The notes under the pieces were generated by a model that did not search any database, had not been told where the DNA came from, and worked only from the letters and a program-made list of their open reading frames with translations. Both the position numbers and the translations under genes were made by a program. A DNA stretch of 64,000 nt. It comes from JBDNJM01 sp041687755. GTDB taxonomy: Bacteria; Planctomycetota; UBA1135; GCA-002686595. Below are positions 33,455 to 42,511 of this stretch, piece after piece. Every line of letters begins with the position of its first letter. Position 1 is the stretch's first letter. Where the stretch lies: contig JBDNJM010000040.1 of assembly GCA_041687755.1 (NCBI GenBank), positions 41,779 through 105,778 of the forward strand, written 5' to 3'.

Positions 33455-34660
33455 CTAGCGCACCAGGCGTAGGTCGATCCAGTCCGCCCTGTCGCCCGTG
33501 TTGAGCCCGTCTTCCATGGAGACTTCCAGGAGTAGCTCCCGGGCGCCCTCTAGAGCGAGTTCGGGCATCTCCACTCGGCCGCTGCCGGCCGTCAGGCGCT
33601 CGCTCTGCCAGGCCTCGACGCCATCGAGCAACACAGAAAAGCGCACGGAACCCTCGAGCCCCAGGGCGAGCACCGAGGCATCGATCGCGACCGAGCCCCG
33701 CAGCGCGCGCCACGGTGCGGCCTGGTCCAACTCGAAGCGCAGCGTTGTCGGCGCCTGCACGCCGATGCCCCGCGGGTGGCGCCGCCCGTCGACCATCAGC
33801 GGGGCGCCGTGCACCGCGCGGTCCACGTTGGGGCGGAACACGAGCCCGAATTCGTCCCCGAACGCCGAGCCTCCCAACACCTCCATCGGCGTCAGGTCGG
33901 AGACATAGACCAGCCGATCCGCGCTCGCGCTCAGGCGCGCGATCGCCGCCGGCGCCAGCTCGAGCCGCGCCCCACCGCGCACTTCGAACACCAGGGCACC
34001 GGGCCCGCTAGACAGCATCCGTGCCTCGAGCCGCGTCCCGTCCACCAGGTCCAGGGTCATCTTGTCGGCCCCGGCCTGTTCCTCGCCGGGGCCCCCGAGC
34101 GGCTCGATGAACAGGGCGGCCAACTCCTCCCAGGGCACCAGCTGGCTCCCGACCAGACTCTCGAACCTCACGCCTCCGGGCTCGAAGCCCTCGAGCAGCC
34201 CATCGATGCGATCCAGTCGCTCCCCGACCTTGCGGTAGAGCCGGTCGCCCTCGCGCGCGGGCTCCACACCCGCTCCGGGATCGCTGGGCAGCCGCTCCGG
34301 AAACCTCAGGGCGAGCAGGGCGTCGATCTCGAGCGGCAGCGGGGTGCCCCCGGCTAGCTCCAGGATCAGCGTCTCGCCCGACCCCCCTCCGATGCCGCCC
34401 ACGAGTCGCTCCGATCCGGTCAGCTCAACCTCGACCCGGTCGCCCGCAAGGGCCGCCTCGGCCAGGGCCGCGGCCGACGCGAAGCGCACGACCAGCGGCG
34501 CGGGATCCGCGGCCAGCAGCCCTTCGAGCTCCGCGAGCGAGGCCGTCGCCGGCGGTGCCGCGCCGTATTCCAGCGCAATCTCGGCCGTCGCAGGCACCTC
34601 CTGTCGCGGTGCAAGGATCAGAAGCGAAGCTAGGGCAGCCCATCGGAACATCAGCAGCAT
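33455..34660 (-). CDS. Exported NPCBM-domain protein
   Basis: 401 residues. N-terminal signal peptide (MLLMFRWAALASLLILAPRQ). The middle has two beta-rich repeats (for example GERLDRIDGLLEGFEPGGVR). The C-terminal 150 residues match the NPCBM/NEW2 carbohydrate-binding domain: RLVYVSDLTPMEVLGG, VHGAPLMVDGRRHPRGIGVQ and RFSVLLDGVEAW. NPCBM domains bind polysaccharide in glycosidase-associated proteins and are abundant in planctomycetes. No glycosidase domain is fused here. It converges with the GGDEF gene. Confidence 0.85.
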   Translation of the reverse strand: MLLMFRWAALASLLILAPRQEVPATAEIALEYGAAPPATASLAELEGLLAADPAPLVVRFASAAALAEAALAGDRVEVELTGSERLVGGIGGGSGETLILELAGGTPLPLEIDALLALRFPERLPSDPGAGVEPAREGDRLYRKVGERLDRIDGLLEGFEPGGVRFESLVGSQLVPWEELAALFIEPLGGPGEEQAGADKMTLDLVDGTRLEARMLSSGPGALVFEVRGGARLELAPAAIARLSASADRLVYVSDLTPMEVLGGSAFGDEFGLVFRPNVDRAVHGAPLMVDGRRHPRGIGVQAPTTLRFELDQAAPWRALRGSVAIDASVLALGLEGSVRFSVLLDGVEAWQSERLTAGSGRVEMPELALEGARELLLEVSMEDGLNTGDRADWIDLRLVR

Positions 34661-34982
34661 GGCGGGATCTTAGTCCACGGCCGGTCCCGATCGGCTGACA
34701 GCCTGACAGCCGCCCCAGGACCGACCCCAGGCGCCTGCCAGAAAGGCAGCGCCTCAGGCCACGCGACCCCGATGCGACCCGCCGGACCGCTTCCAGGACC
34801 GCCCGTGCAGGTTCGGCACCAAAGTTGCTAACTCATCGCACACGCGGGTCCAGCGCCGACGCTGAACCCCGTCCAACCGCTCACGCGGCCGTCTCGCCCC
34901 AACCGGGGCCGACGCCCGCGGAATTCGAACCTGACCCGGGCTGGCGTCCGCGCCGCCCAAACCCGAACCCAAGAAGCATCCC
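34661..34982. other. Upstream region of the chaperonin cluster
   Basis: 322 bases, no gene. Expected to hold the heat-shock promoter of the groEL cluster. I looked for a CIRCE element (TTAGCACTC-N9-GAGTGCTAA) and did not find one. Confidence 0.4.
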
Positions 34983-36653
34983 ATGGCCAAGCAGATGGTT
35001 TTCGAGACCGATGCCCGCGAGGCGATCCGCCTGGGCGTCGAGAAACTGGCCAAGGCCGTCACCAGCACCCTCGGCCCGCGCGGCCGCAACGCCATCCTCG
35101 ACAAGGGATGGGGTGCGCCGACGATCACCAAGGACGGCGTCACCGTCGCCGAGGAGATCGAGCTGAGCGATCCCTACGAACAAATGGGCGCCCAACTGGT
35201 CCGCGAGGTCGCCAGCAAGACCAGCGACATGGCCGGCGACGGCACGACCACCGCGACCCTCCTGACCGCGGCGCTCTACACCCGCGGACTCCGCGCGGTC
35301 ACCGCCGGCGCCGCCCCGGTCCGCCTTCAGGCGGCCCTGCGCGATGGCGTAGATGCCATCTGCGCCGCCCTCGACAAGGCCGCCCAGCCGGTCAAGACCA
35401 GCGGCGACATCGCCCAGGTCGCCACGATCAGCGCGAACAACGACCCGAAGATCGGCAAGTTGATCAGCACTGCGATGGATCGCGTCGGCAAGGACGGCGT
35501 GATCACGGTCGAAGAAGGCAACTCCCTCGACACAGATATTAGCTACGTCGAAGGCATGCAGTTCGACCGCGGCTTCCTGTCGGCGCACTTCGTCAACAAG
35601 CCCGACGACATGGAGTGCGTGTACAGCAACCCGCTGATCCTGATCCACGAGGGCAAGATCTCGAACGTGCAGCAGCTGCTGCCCCTGCTCGAGGCCGTCA
35701 AGGGCGCTAAGAAGCCTCTGCTGATTATCGCCGAGGACGTGGACTCCGAGGCCCTTGCGACGCTCGTCGTCAACAAGGTCCGCGGCATCGTCGACGTCTG
35801 CGCGGTCAAGGCCCCTGGCTACGGCGACCGCCGCAAGGCCATGCTGGTCGACCTCGCCATCCTGACCGGCGCCACGGCGCTCATGAAGGACCTCGGCATG
35901 GACCTAGACCGCGTGACCCTGCGCGACCTCGGCACCGCCAAGAAGGCGATCGTCGGGGCTGACGAGACGACCGTCGTGGGCGGCGCTGGCGAGAACAAGC
36001 AGATCGCCGGCCGCGTCCTGCAGATTCGCCAAGAGATCGATCGCACGACCAGCGACTACGACCGCGAGAAGCTCCAAGAGCGCCTCGCCAAGCTGACGGG
36101 CGGCATCGCCCAGATCAACGTCGGTGGAGCGACCGAGACCGAGGTCAAGGAGCGCAAGGCGCTGATTGAGGACGCGCTGCACGCGACCCGCGCGGCCGTC
36201 GAACAGGGCATTCTGCCCGGTGGCGGAACCGCGCTGCTGCGCGCCCGCAAATCCCTCGACAAGCTGCGCAAGGGCATGGACGAGGACTACCTGATGGGCA
36301 TCGATCTGCTGCACGACGCACTCGAGCGCCCGCTCCGCACGATCGCCTCCAACGCCGGCCACGATGGCGCCGTTGTCGCGCACCGCGTGCTCCGCGAAAA
36401 GTCCGCATCCTGGGGCTTCGACGCCCTCAAGGGCGAGTACTGCGACCTGATCGAGGCCGGCATCGTCGACCCCGCGAAGGTCACCAAGGCTGCGCTCCAA
36501 AACGCCGCCAGCGTGGCCGGGCTGCTGCTGACCACCGACGCCATGATCGCCAACAAGCGCGAGCCCACCACCGGCCCGCCGGCCGGAATGGACGGCATGG
36601 AAGGAATGGACGGCATGGGTGGCATGGGCGGAATGGGAGGCATGGACTTCTAG
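34983..36653 (+). CDS. groEL: 60 kDa chaperonin GroEL, paralogue 1 with GGM tail
   Basis: 556 residues. GroEL motifs are intact: LGPRGRNAILDKGWGAPTIT, the ATP-site GDGTTTAT, IKKVAISANND-like VATISANNDPKIG, and SDYDREKLQERLAKLTGG. It ends in a Gly/Met-rich tail (MDGMGGMGGMGGMDF), typical of the major GroEL that lines the cavity floor. It is followed 75 bases later by a second groEL. No groES is in the window, so the lid must be encoded elsewhere. Confidence 0.95.
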   Translation: MAKQMVFETDAREAIRLGVEKLAKAVTSTLGPRGRNAILDKGWGAPTITKDGVTVAEEIELSDPYEQMGAQLVREVASKTSDMAGDGTTTATLLTAALYTRGLRAVTAGAAPVRLQAALRDGVDAICAALDKAAQPVKTSGDIAQVATISANNDPKIGKLISTAMDRVGKDGVITVEEGNSLDTDISYVEGMQFDRGFLSAHFVNKPDDMECVYSNPLILIHEGKISNVQQLLPLLEAVKGAKKPLLIIAEDVDSEALATLVVNKVRGIVDVCAVKAPGYGDRRKAMLVDLAILTGATALMKDLGMDLDRVTLRDLGTAKKAIVGADETTVVGGAGENKQIAGRVLQIRQEIDRTTSDYDREKLQERLAKLTGGIAQINVGGATETEVKERKALIEDALHATRAAVEQGILPGGGTALLRARKSLDKLRKGMDEDYLMGIDLLHDALERPLRTIASNAGHDGAVVAHRVLREKSASWGFDALKGEYCDLIEAGIVDPAKVTKAALQNAASVAGLLLTTDAMIANKREPTTGPPAGMDGMEGMDGMGGMGGMGGMDF

Positions 36654-36728
36654 ACCAACTTCTAGAACCACGCTCCCCACACCCCACCCCGCCCCACACA
36701 CCCCACAGAACCAACCGATACCAAGACC

Positions 36729-38333
36729 ATGGCTAAGCAAATCCTGTTCGACGACAACGCGCGCCAGAAGATGCGCAGCGGCATCGAGAAACTCGCCAAG
36801 ACCGTGCGCGTCACGATGGGCCCCGCCGGGCGCAACGTGATCCTGCAGAAGTCCTTTGGCTCACCCTCGGTGACCAAGGACGGAGTCTCCGTCGCCAAGG
36901 AGATCGACCTCTCCGACCCCTTCGAGAACATGGGCGCCAAGCTCGTGCTCGAAGTCGCCAAGAAGACCAACGACGTCGCCGGTGACGGCACCACGACCGC
37001 GACCGTGCTCGCGAGCGCGATCTTCAACGAGGGGCTCAAGTTCCTCGCCTCCGGCGTCAACCCCGTTTCGCTGCGCAACGGCATCGAGAAGGCCGTCGTC
37101 GTCGCCACGGACGAGATCGCGGCGATCAGCCGCAAGATCAAGTCCAAGGAACAAAAGGCGGCGATCGCGACGATCAGCGCCAACAACGACCCCGAGATTG
37201 GCAACTTGCTCGCCGATGCGTTCGAGCGCGTCGGTGACGAGGGCGTCATCACGATCGAGGAGAACAAGGGCCTCCAGACGGAGCTCGAAGTCGTCGAGGG
37301 CATGGAGTTCGACAAGGGCTACGTGTCGCCGTACTTCGCTACCAACTCCGCGAAGCTCGTCACCGAGCTCGAGGATCCCTTCATCCTGATCTACGAGAAG
37401 AAGATCTCGAACGCGCGCGACCTGATCCCCGTGCTGGAGCAAACCGCCAGCACCCAGCGCCCGATCCTGATCATCGCGGAGGACGTCGACGGCGAGGCCC
37501 TCGCGACCCTGGTGATCAACAAGCTGCGCGGCATTCTGAACGTCTGCGCCGTCAAGGCCCCCGGCTTCGGCGAGCGTCGTAAGGCCTACCTGGGCGACAT
37601 CGCGGCCCTGACGGGCGGCACCGTCGTGACCGAGGAACTCGGTCACACCCTGGAGAACGTCACGATCGACATGCTGGGCACAGCCAAGCACATTCGCGTC
37701 GGCAAGGACTCGACGACCATCGTGCAGGGCGCCGGTACGAAGAAGGCGATCGAAGAGCGCTGCGGCCAGATCCGCGTGCAAATCGAGAAGACCTCCTCGG
37801 ACTACGACCGCGAGAAGCTCGAAGAGCGCCTCGCTAAGCTTTCCGGCGGCGTCGCCCTCCTCAAGGTCGGTGGCGATACCGAGGCCGAAATGAAGGCCAA
37901 GAAGGACCTCGTCGAGGACGCCCTCAACGCGACCCGCGCGGCCATCCAGGAAGGCATCGTCCCCGGTGGCGGCTCGGCCCTGCTGCGCGCGAGCGACGCG
38001 GTCTTGGCCGCTAAGTTCAGGGGCGACGAGCGCTACGGCGCCGAAATCATTGCAAAGGCGCTGGTGCGCCCGATGTTCCAGATCGCAGAGAACGCGGGCG
38101 ACGACGGCTCCGTCGTTGTCGACACCGTGCGCGAGAAGGGCAAGGCCTGGGGCTACAACGCCCTGACCCGCGAGTACGTGGACATGGTCAAGGCCGGGAT
38201 CATCGATCCCGCCAAGGTCGTGCGCTCCGCGCTCCAGAACGCGGCCTCGATCGCAGGCCTGCTGCTGACCACCGACTCGATGGTCACTGAGCTCAAGGAC
38301 GACGATGCCGCGGTCGAGGGCAGCCTCTCCTGA
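36729..38333 (+). CDS. groEL: 60 kDa chaperonin GroEL, paralogue 2 without GGM tail
   Basis: 534 residues. MGPAGRNVILQKSFGSPSVT, GDGTTTATVLASAIFNEGLK and SDYDREKLEERLAKLSGGVA are all standard. The C-terminus ends DSMVTELKDDDAAVEGSLS rather than in Gly-Met repeats. It follows paralogue 1 closely and precedes dnaJ after two strong hairpins. Bacteria with several GroELs often specialise the tail-less copy. Which client set it serves is not visible here. Confidence 0.95.
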   Translation: MAKQILFDDNARQKMRSGIEKLAKTVRVTMGPAGRNVILQKSFGSPSVTKDGVSVAKEIDLSDPFENMGAKLVLEVAKKTNDVAGDGTTTATVLASAIFNEGLKFLASGVNPVSLRNGIEKAVVVATDEIAAISRKIKSKEQKAAIATISANNDPEIGNLLADAFERVGDEGVITIEENKGLQTELEVVEGMEFDKGYVSPYFATNSAKLVTELEDPFILIYEKKISNARDLIPVLEQTASTQRPILIIAEDVDGEALATLVINKLRGILNVCAVKAPGFGERRKAYLGDIAALTGGTVVTEELGHTLENVTIDMLGTAKHIRVGKDSTTIVQGAGTKKAIEERCGQIRVQIEKTSSDYDREKLEERLAKLSGGVALLKVGGDTEAEMKAKKDLVEDALNATRAAIQEGIVPGGGSALLRASDAVLAAKFRGDERYGAEIIAKALVRPMFQIAENAGDDGSVVVDTVREKGKAWGYNALTREYVDMVKAGIIDPAKVVRSALQNAASIAGLLLTTDSMVTELKDDDAAVEGSLS

Positions 38334-38338
38334 CCCCT

Positions 38339-38372
38339 ATTCAGGGCTGAAGGGTATTCAGGGCTGAGGGGT
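38339..38372 (+). repeat. Short direct repeat after groEL2
   Basis: attcagggctgaagggt is followed immediately by attcagggctgaggggt, two near-identical 17-base units starting six bases past the groEL2 stop. Purpose unknown. Confidence 0.6.
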
Positions 38373-38420
38373 GTTCGTGACAGCGGCTGACGCCGAATGA
38401 ACGCCTTGCTCTGCCCGCCC

Positions 38421-38444
38421 GTCCGACGGCCCGCGCCGTCGGAC
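38421..38444. terminator. Perfect 10-bp hairpin between groEL2 and dnaJ
   Basis: GTCCGACGGC-ccgc-GCCGTCGGAC. Together with the next hairpin it forms a double-structured spacer, probably limiting read-through or stabilising an mRNA end. Confidence 0.55.
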
Positions 38445-38448
38445 ACGC

Positions 38449-38486
38449 GACGGCGGAGAGGCGCAGCCCTGCGCCCCTCCGCCGTC
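38449..38486. terminator. Second GC hairpin between groEL2 and dnaJ
   Basis: GACGGCGGAG pairs with CTCCGCCGTC, and inside it GGCGCAG pairs with CTGCGCC. The stem is 17 bp with single unpaired bases. Very stable. Confidence 0.55.
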
Positions 38487-38568
38487 CGCCGTTTCCAAGA
38501 TATCGATCCCCCCCCCGGGCAGGTTCCGAGCCCGCCCCTCCGAGCCTTACCGGGCCCGCCAAAGAACA

Positions 38569-39735
38569 ATGAGCAAGCCCCGCGACTACTACGAGGTCCT
38601 CGGGATCGAGCGCAAAGCGAGCGAAGACGACCTGAAAAAGGCATACCGCAAGCTCGCGCTGAAGCACCACCCGGACCGCAATCCGGACGACAAGAACGCC
38701 GAAGCCAAGTTCAAGGAGGCGGCCGAGGCCTACGACGTGCTCGGCGACGCCGAAAAGCGCAAACGCTACGACCAGTTCGGGCACGCGGCCTTCGGCGCCG
38801 GCGGTGGCGGCGGCGGCGGCCGGCAGTTCACCAACATGGAGGACATCTTCGAGCACTTCGGAGACATCTTTGGTGGCGCCGGTGGCAACGGAGGCGGCTT
38901 CTTCGGTGACCTGTTCGGCGGTGGCGGCGGCCGGCGCGGTCGCGGTGGCGCGCAGCCCGGGCGGGACCTCAAGGTCGTGCTCGACCTGACCCTGGAGGAG
39001 ATCGACTCGGGCGTGGAGCGCACGATTGAACTCAAGCGCCAGGAGCACTGCGGCACCTGTTCAGGATCCGGCGGCAAAGACGGCGCGAAGCCGGTCACCT
39101 GCAGCACCTGCGCCGGCCGTGGCCAGGTCTCGCGGAGCCAGGGCTTCTTCTCCGTGGCGTCGCCCTGCCCCGCGTGCAGTGGCCGCGGCACCGTGGTCTC
39201 CGATCCGTGCGGCACCTGCAAGGGCTCGGGCCGCGAGATCAAGGCCAAGGAGATTCAGATCAAGATCCCCGCGGGCGTCGAGGAAGGCATGCGCATCCGC
39301 GTGACCGGCGAAGGCGATGCCGGTGATCCCGGCGCGCCGCGCGGCGACCTCTACGTCGTCGTGCGCGAGGCCGAACACCAAATTTTCCAGCGCGGCGGCC
39401 CCGACCTAATCACCGAGGTCCCGTTCTCCCTCGGCCAGCTCGCCCTTGGCGACAAGGTCGAGATCCCCACCCTGCGCGGCAAGGTCGAGATGGCAATCCC
39501 TGCAGGCACCCAGGTCGGACGCGTGTTCCGCCTGCGCGCCCAGGGCCTCCCGCGGCTCGACTCCTCCGCCCGCGGCGACCAGCTCGTACGCGTGTTTCTC
39601 GAGGTGCCCAAGAAGCTCACAGACCGCCAGAAGGAGCTCCTGCGCGAGTTCGACAACCTCGAGAACGAGAAGAGCGGCTCCAAGTCGTTCCTCGAACGCA
39701 TCGGCGACTACTTCTCGGGCGCAAGCGCCCGCTAG
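38569..39735 (+). CDS. dnaJ: Chaperone protein DnaJ (canonical)
   Basis: 388 residues. J-domain with HPD at 34-36 (LKHHPDRN), a long Gly-rich linker and then the full four-repeat zinc domain: CGTCSGSG, CSTCAGRG, CPACSGRG and CGTCKGSG. C-terminal substrate-binding domains end at LTDRQKELLREFDNL. It works with DnaK to deliver unfolded clients. It sits 24 bases upstream of grpE, which completes the DnaK cofactor pair, while dnaK itself is not in the window. Contrast the half-zinc CbpA homologue at 1150. Confidence 0.97.
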   Translation: MSKPRDYYEVLGIERKASEDDLKKAYRKLALKHHPDRNPDDKNAEAKFKEAAEAYDVLGDAEKRKRYDQFGHAAFGAGGGGGGGRQFTNMEDIFEHFGDIFGGAGGNGGGFFGDLFGGGGGRRGRGGAQPGRDLKVVLDLTLEEIDSGVERTIELKRQEHCGTCSGSGGKDGAKPVTCSTCAGRGQVSRSQGFFSVASPCPACSGRGTVVSDPCGTCKGSGREIKAKEIQIKIPAGVEEGMRIRVTGEGDAGDPGAPRGDLYVVVREAEHQIFQRGGPDLITEVPFSLGQLALGDKVEIPTLRGKVEMAIPAGTQVGRVFRLRAQGLPRLDSSARGDQLVRVFLEVPKKLTDRQKELLREFDNLENEKSGSKSFLERIGDYFSGASAR

Positions 39736-39759
39736 ACCCCACAAGCAGACGCAACACCC

Positions 39760-40392
39760 ATGGGACGCAAAGACAAAAACCAGGCCGGGTCTCCCGCCGA
39801 AGAGCAGCGCGACGACGAGCTCGTCGAAGAGGGCGCTGAAGGCAAGCCACAGGAAACCCGCTATGAGCAGATCGAGCGGGAGCGCGCGGAGTACCTCGCC
39901 CTGTGGCAGCGCGCTCAAGCTGACTACCAGAACCTCAAGCGCCGGTCCTTCACCGACCTCGAGGCCGGTGTCCGCCGCGCGCTTCAGCCGCTGCTGGAAG
40001 ATCTGCTGCTGGTGATGGACCACATGGAGATGGCGCTCGCTTCGCCGATTGAGAGCGAGGACGCCAAGAACCTGGCCTTCGGCGTGGAGCTCGTGAAGAA
40101 GCAGCTCCTCACCGCTCTTTCCAATCAGGATGTCCAAGCCATCGAGCCGGGCAAGCACTTCGACCCCGCGCTGCACCAGGCCGTCGCCAAGGAGACCCGG
40201 GAAGACCTGGAGCCCGACTCGGTGATCGAGACACTGCGTCGCGGGTACCTGTGGAAGGAAACCCCCCTGCGCTTTGCTCAGGTACGCGTTGCCGAGCCCC
40301 CCGCGGAAACCACCGCTGGGCCGGCTGGCGCGGCCGATTCAGACGCTGGTGACCCAGCTGCAGGTGACCGACGCACGGGCCAGGAAAACTGA
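39760..40392 (+). CDS. grpE: Nucleotide exchange factor GrpE
   Basis: 210 residues. An N-terminal acidic/low-complexity region, then the coiled-coil (ERERAEYLALWQRAQADYQN) and the four-helix/beta-wing head with FDPALHQAVAKETR and VIETLRRGYLWKETPLRFAQ. GrpE releases ADP from DnaK. The tail (AGPAGAADSDAGDPAAGDRR) is low complexity. Positioned between dnaJ and the FmdB-type gene, one base before its ATG region, as in an operon. Confidence 0.95.
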   Translation: MGRKDKNQAGSPAEEQRDDELVEEGAEGKPQETRYEQIERERAEYLALWQRAQADYQNLKRRSFTDLEAGVRRALQPLLEDLLLVMDHMEMALASPIESEDAKNLAFGVELVKKQLLTALSNQDVQAIEPGKHFDPALHQAVAKETREDLEPDSVIETLRRGYLWKETPLRFAQVRVAEPPAETTAGPAGAADSDAGDPAAGDRRTGQEN

Positions 40393-40393
40393 C

Positions 40394-40744
40394 ATGCCGA
40401 CCTACGAATACGAGTGCTCCGCCTGTGGCAAGCGCCATGAGATCTTCCATTCGATGACCGAGTCGCCGCGCAGGAAGTGCCCGGCCTGCGGCAAGCTGAA
40501 GCTGGTCCGGCAGATCAGCAGCGGCGGCGGGATCCTCTTCAAGGGTTCCGGCTTCTACGAGACCGACTACCGCTCGGAGTCCTACAAGAGCGATGAAAAG
40601 AAGGCCTCGGAGAGCGCGAAGTCGGACTCGAAATCGGACTCGAAGTCGGACTCGAAGTCGGACTCGAAGTCGGACTCGAAGTCGGGCTCGAAGTCGGACT
40701 CGAAGTCGGGCTCGAAGTCAGACTCGAGCGGCTCTGACGTCTGA
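40394..40744 (+). CDS. FmdB-type zinc ribbon protein with Ser-Asp-Ser-Lys repeat tail
   Basis: 116 residues, one base after the grpE stop. Residues 1-45 are the FmdB/CxxC_CxxC zinc ribbon: MPTYEYECSACGKRHEIFHS with CPACGKLKL. The C-terminal 45 residues are an almost pure (SDSK)n repeat, coded by 12-bp units of gactcgaagtcg. Such proteins are often called regulatory, but the role is not established. The acidic-basic alternating tail is unusual for this family and may vary in length by slippage. Confidence 0.85.
   Translation: MPTYEYECSACGKRHEIFHSMTESPRRKCPACGKLKLVRQISSGGGILFKGSGFYETDYRSESYKSDEKKASESAKSDSKSDSKSDSKSDSKSDSKSGSKSDSKSGSKSDSSGSDV
40622..40733 (+). repeat. Tandem 12-bp repeat coding the SDSK tail
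   Basis: Units of tcggactcgaag, with occasional tcgggctcgaag variants, repeat about nine times inside the FmdB-type gene. In-frame length changes would be tolerated. Confidence 0.85.
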
Positions 40745-40873
40745 GAGGCCGTGAAAAATGGCGCTGCCTGAGCGAAGTGCCTCTCAGTTGCCTTTGGCCC
40801 CATCGCCTGAAGGCGCTGGAGCGGACAACGCGTGAACGGATGGCACCCGGCGCAGTGATTCACTCACCGTGAG
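40741..40873. repeat. Hairpin-forming dispersed repeat, single copy
   Basis: It starts within the FmdB-type stop codon: ctgagaggccgtgaaaaatg, then gcgctgcctgagcgaagtgc and ctctcagttgcctttggccc, ending attcactcaccgtgag. It aligns with 27333-27579 and 47475-47676. Its flanks are the same hairpin arms. Confidence 0.65.
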
Positions 40874-41177
40874 TCCCCGCACAGAACCACCCGCCCGGAG
40901 GTCACTCCGACCGTTCGAAGTTCCTCGGCGGTGGGAACTGCGGGGCGGGGCGTCGGGCTGCTCCGAGACTTCTACAGACAACCCGAAGCCCGCGCCACGC
41001 TGCGCCAAACAAGCCGCCACCGACAGCCTGGAGGTGGTGGGCGCAGGGCTCATCGCGAGCTCCGTGACCCGGGGACCGCACTCCCGACCTGGCTCGATCG
41101 GCCAAGACACTCGGCGGAGGCGCCCCCCAGGCTCATGCCCGCGGGCCGCGCCGGCCAGCCTGTGCTAGATTGTAGGC
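40874..41177. other. Intergenic region before the radical SAM gene
   Basis: 304 bases with no convincing gene. The small open frames match the repeat border or lack start signals. The radical SAM gene must start its transcript here. Confidence 0.4.
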
Positions 41178-42356
41178 GTGGAATCCCAACCTGACGCGCC
41201 GGAAGGCGCCGCGGCCTCCCTCCCGACGAGCGCTGCCCCCGTCGCCCCCCCGAGGCCCAAGCACGAGCGTGAAGTCCAGAACTTCGTCGCCCTGACCGTG
41301 GACCTGGCCTCCGGCCGCTCGGTGTGGAACTCGAAGCCGTACTACCTCGAGTACTCGACGAATTCGGCCTGCAACCTGCGCTGCATCATGTGCAGCCAGG
41401 TCGAGAACCCGCCCGTGGTCTCGACGCCGCTGAAGGATCAGGAACCGTTCCTGAACGAGGTCCTGGAGCTCACCACCCTGTGGACGCCCTCGGCGACGAG
41501 CGAGCCCCTTCTGAACAACTTCAAGCGGCTCAAGCCGCTGATCGAGAAGCACCGCGTCTACCTGGACATCATCACGAACGCGATGCTGCTCACCGAGGAG
41601 GTGCTCGCTGACCTCCTCCCGAACCTGCACCGCCTGACGCTCTCCGTCGACAGCCACAAGAAGGACGTGTTCGAGCGGCTGCGGGCCCCCGCCGTGTTCG
41701 AGACGGTCGTCGAGAACTCCCGCCACGCCACCGCGACCTGCCGCGCCGCCGGCGTCCCGGTCGTGTACCACATGGTGCTGGTCGATCAGGTTCTCGAGGA
41801 GCTCCCCGACTACGTGGACTTCGTCGCCGATCTGGGCGGCACCTCGATCACCGTGCTGGAGCTGCTGGACGCCAGTCCCCTGTGCCAGGACATGGACCCC
41901 TTCGCAACGCGTAGCGAAGCCGAAGTCGGCCGCTACCTAGACGCGATGAAGGTGCGCGCTGCCGAGCGCGGCGTCACCTTGATCGTGGAGGTGCGCCCGC
42001 CGCTCGGCGGGGAGTGGCGCTACGGGCAAACCGACGTGCGCATCCAGTCGGGCTCCGTGCTCGAGATGATGCACGCCGAGCTCGCGGAACAGCACGCGGG
42101 CTTCTGCCCCATGGCGATGAGCTACCTCAAGGTCGAGCCGGACGGCGAGGCCTTCCCCTGCTGTCGCGCTCCCCGGGAACTGCGCCTGGGCAACGTCTTC
42201 ACCGACGGCGGAGTCGATGGCGTTTGGAACGGTAAGCCGATGCAAGACCTGCGCGAGAAGATGCGCAAGGGCGACTACCCCAAGCCCTGCGTCGGCTGCC
42301 TGGTGCTCGAGACGCCTCGCTGGCGACTTGAGGGGCGCAAGAACGCTCCGATCTGA
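41178..42356 (+). CDS. Radical SAM/SPASM domain protein
   Basis: 392 residues from a GTG start. The radical SAM cluster motif CNLRCIMC lies in STNSACNLRCIMCSQVENPP, and the C-terminal SPASM-like region has CPMAMSYLKVEPDGEAFPCC and CVGC for auxiliary iron-sulfur cluster ligands. It resembles enzymes that modify peptides or other RiPP-like substrates, but no precursor is visible. A Pro/Ala-rich leader precedes the fold. An N-terminal cofactor-free start at the next Met is unlikely. Confidence 0.85.
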   Translation: MESQPDAPEGAAASLPTSAAPVAPPRPKHEREVQNFVALTVDLASGRSVWNSKPYYLEYSTNSACNLRCIMCSQVENPPVVSTPLKDQEPFLNEVLELTTLWTPSATSEPLLNNFKRLKPLIEKHRVYLDIITNAMLLTEEVLADLLPNLHRLTLSVDSHKKDVFERLRAPAVFETVVENSRHATATCRAAGVPVVYHMVLVDQVLEELPDYVDFVADLGGTSITVLELLDASPLCQDMDPFATRSEAEVGRYLDAMKVRAAERGVTLIVEVRPPLGGEWRYGQTDVRIQSGSVLEMMHAELAEQHAGFCPMAMSYLKVEPDGEAFPCCRAPRELRLGNVFTDGGVDGVWNGKPMQDLREKMRKGDYPKPCVGCLVLETPRWRLEGRKNAPI

Positions 42357-42511
42357 TCGTGAAGCTCGGCGTGACGCCGGACGAGTCGAGTCGGTCGAGA
42401 CCCTAAGCTCTCCCCCCAGAATCTCCGCCCACCTGGCGTCCATCCAGGAGGGCCATCCAGGAGGGCAGGGGTCATCAGCGCGCCATTCGGACGGCTCCGA
42501 ACCCTGGCCGA

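Noticed and set aside
34661..34982. CIRCE operator upstream of groEL
   Set aside because: No TTAGCACTC / GAGTGCTAA inverted repeat is present, only a loose gctaactcatcg resemblance.
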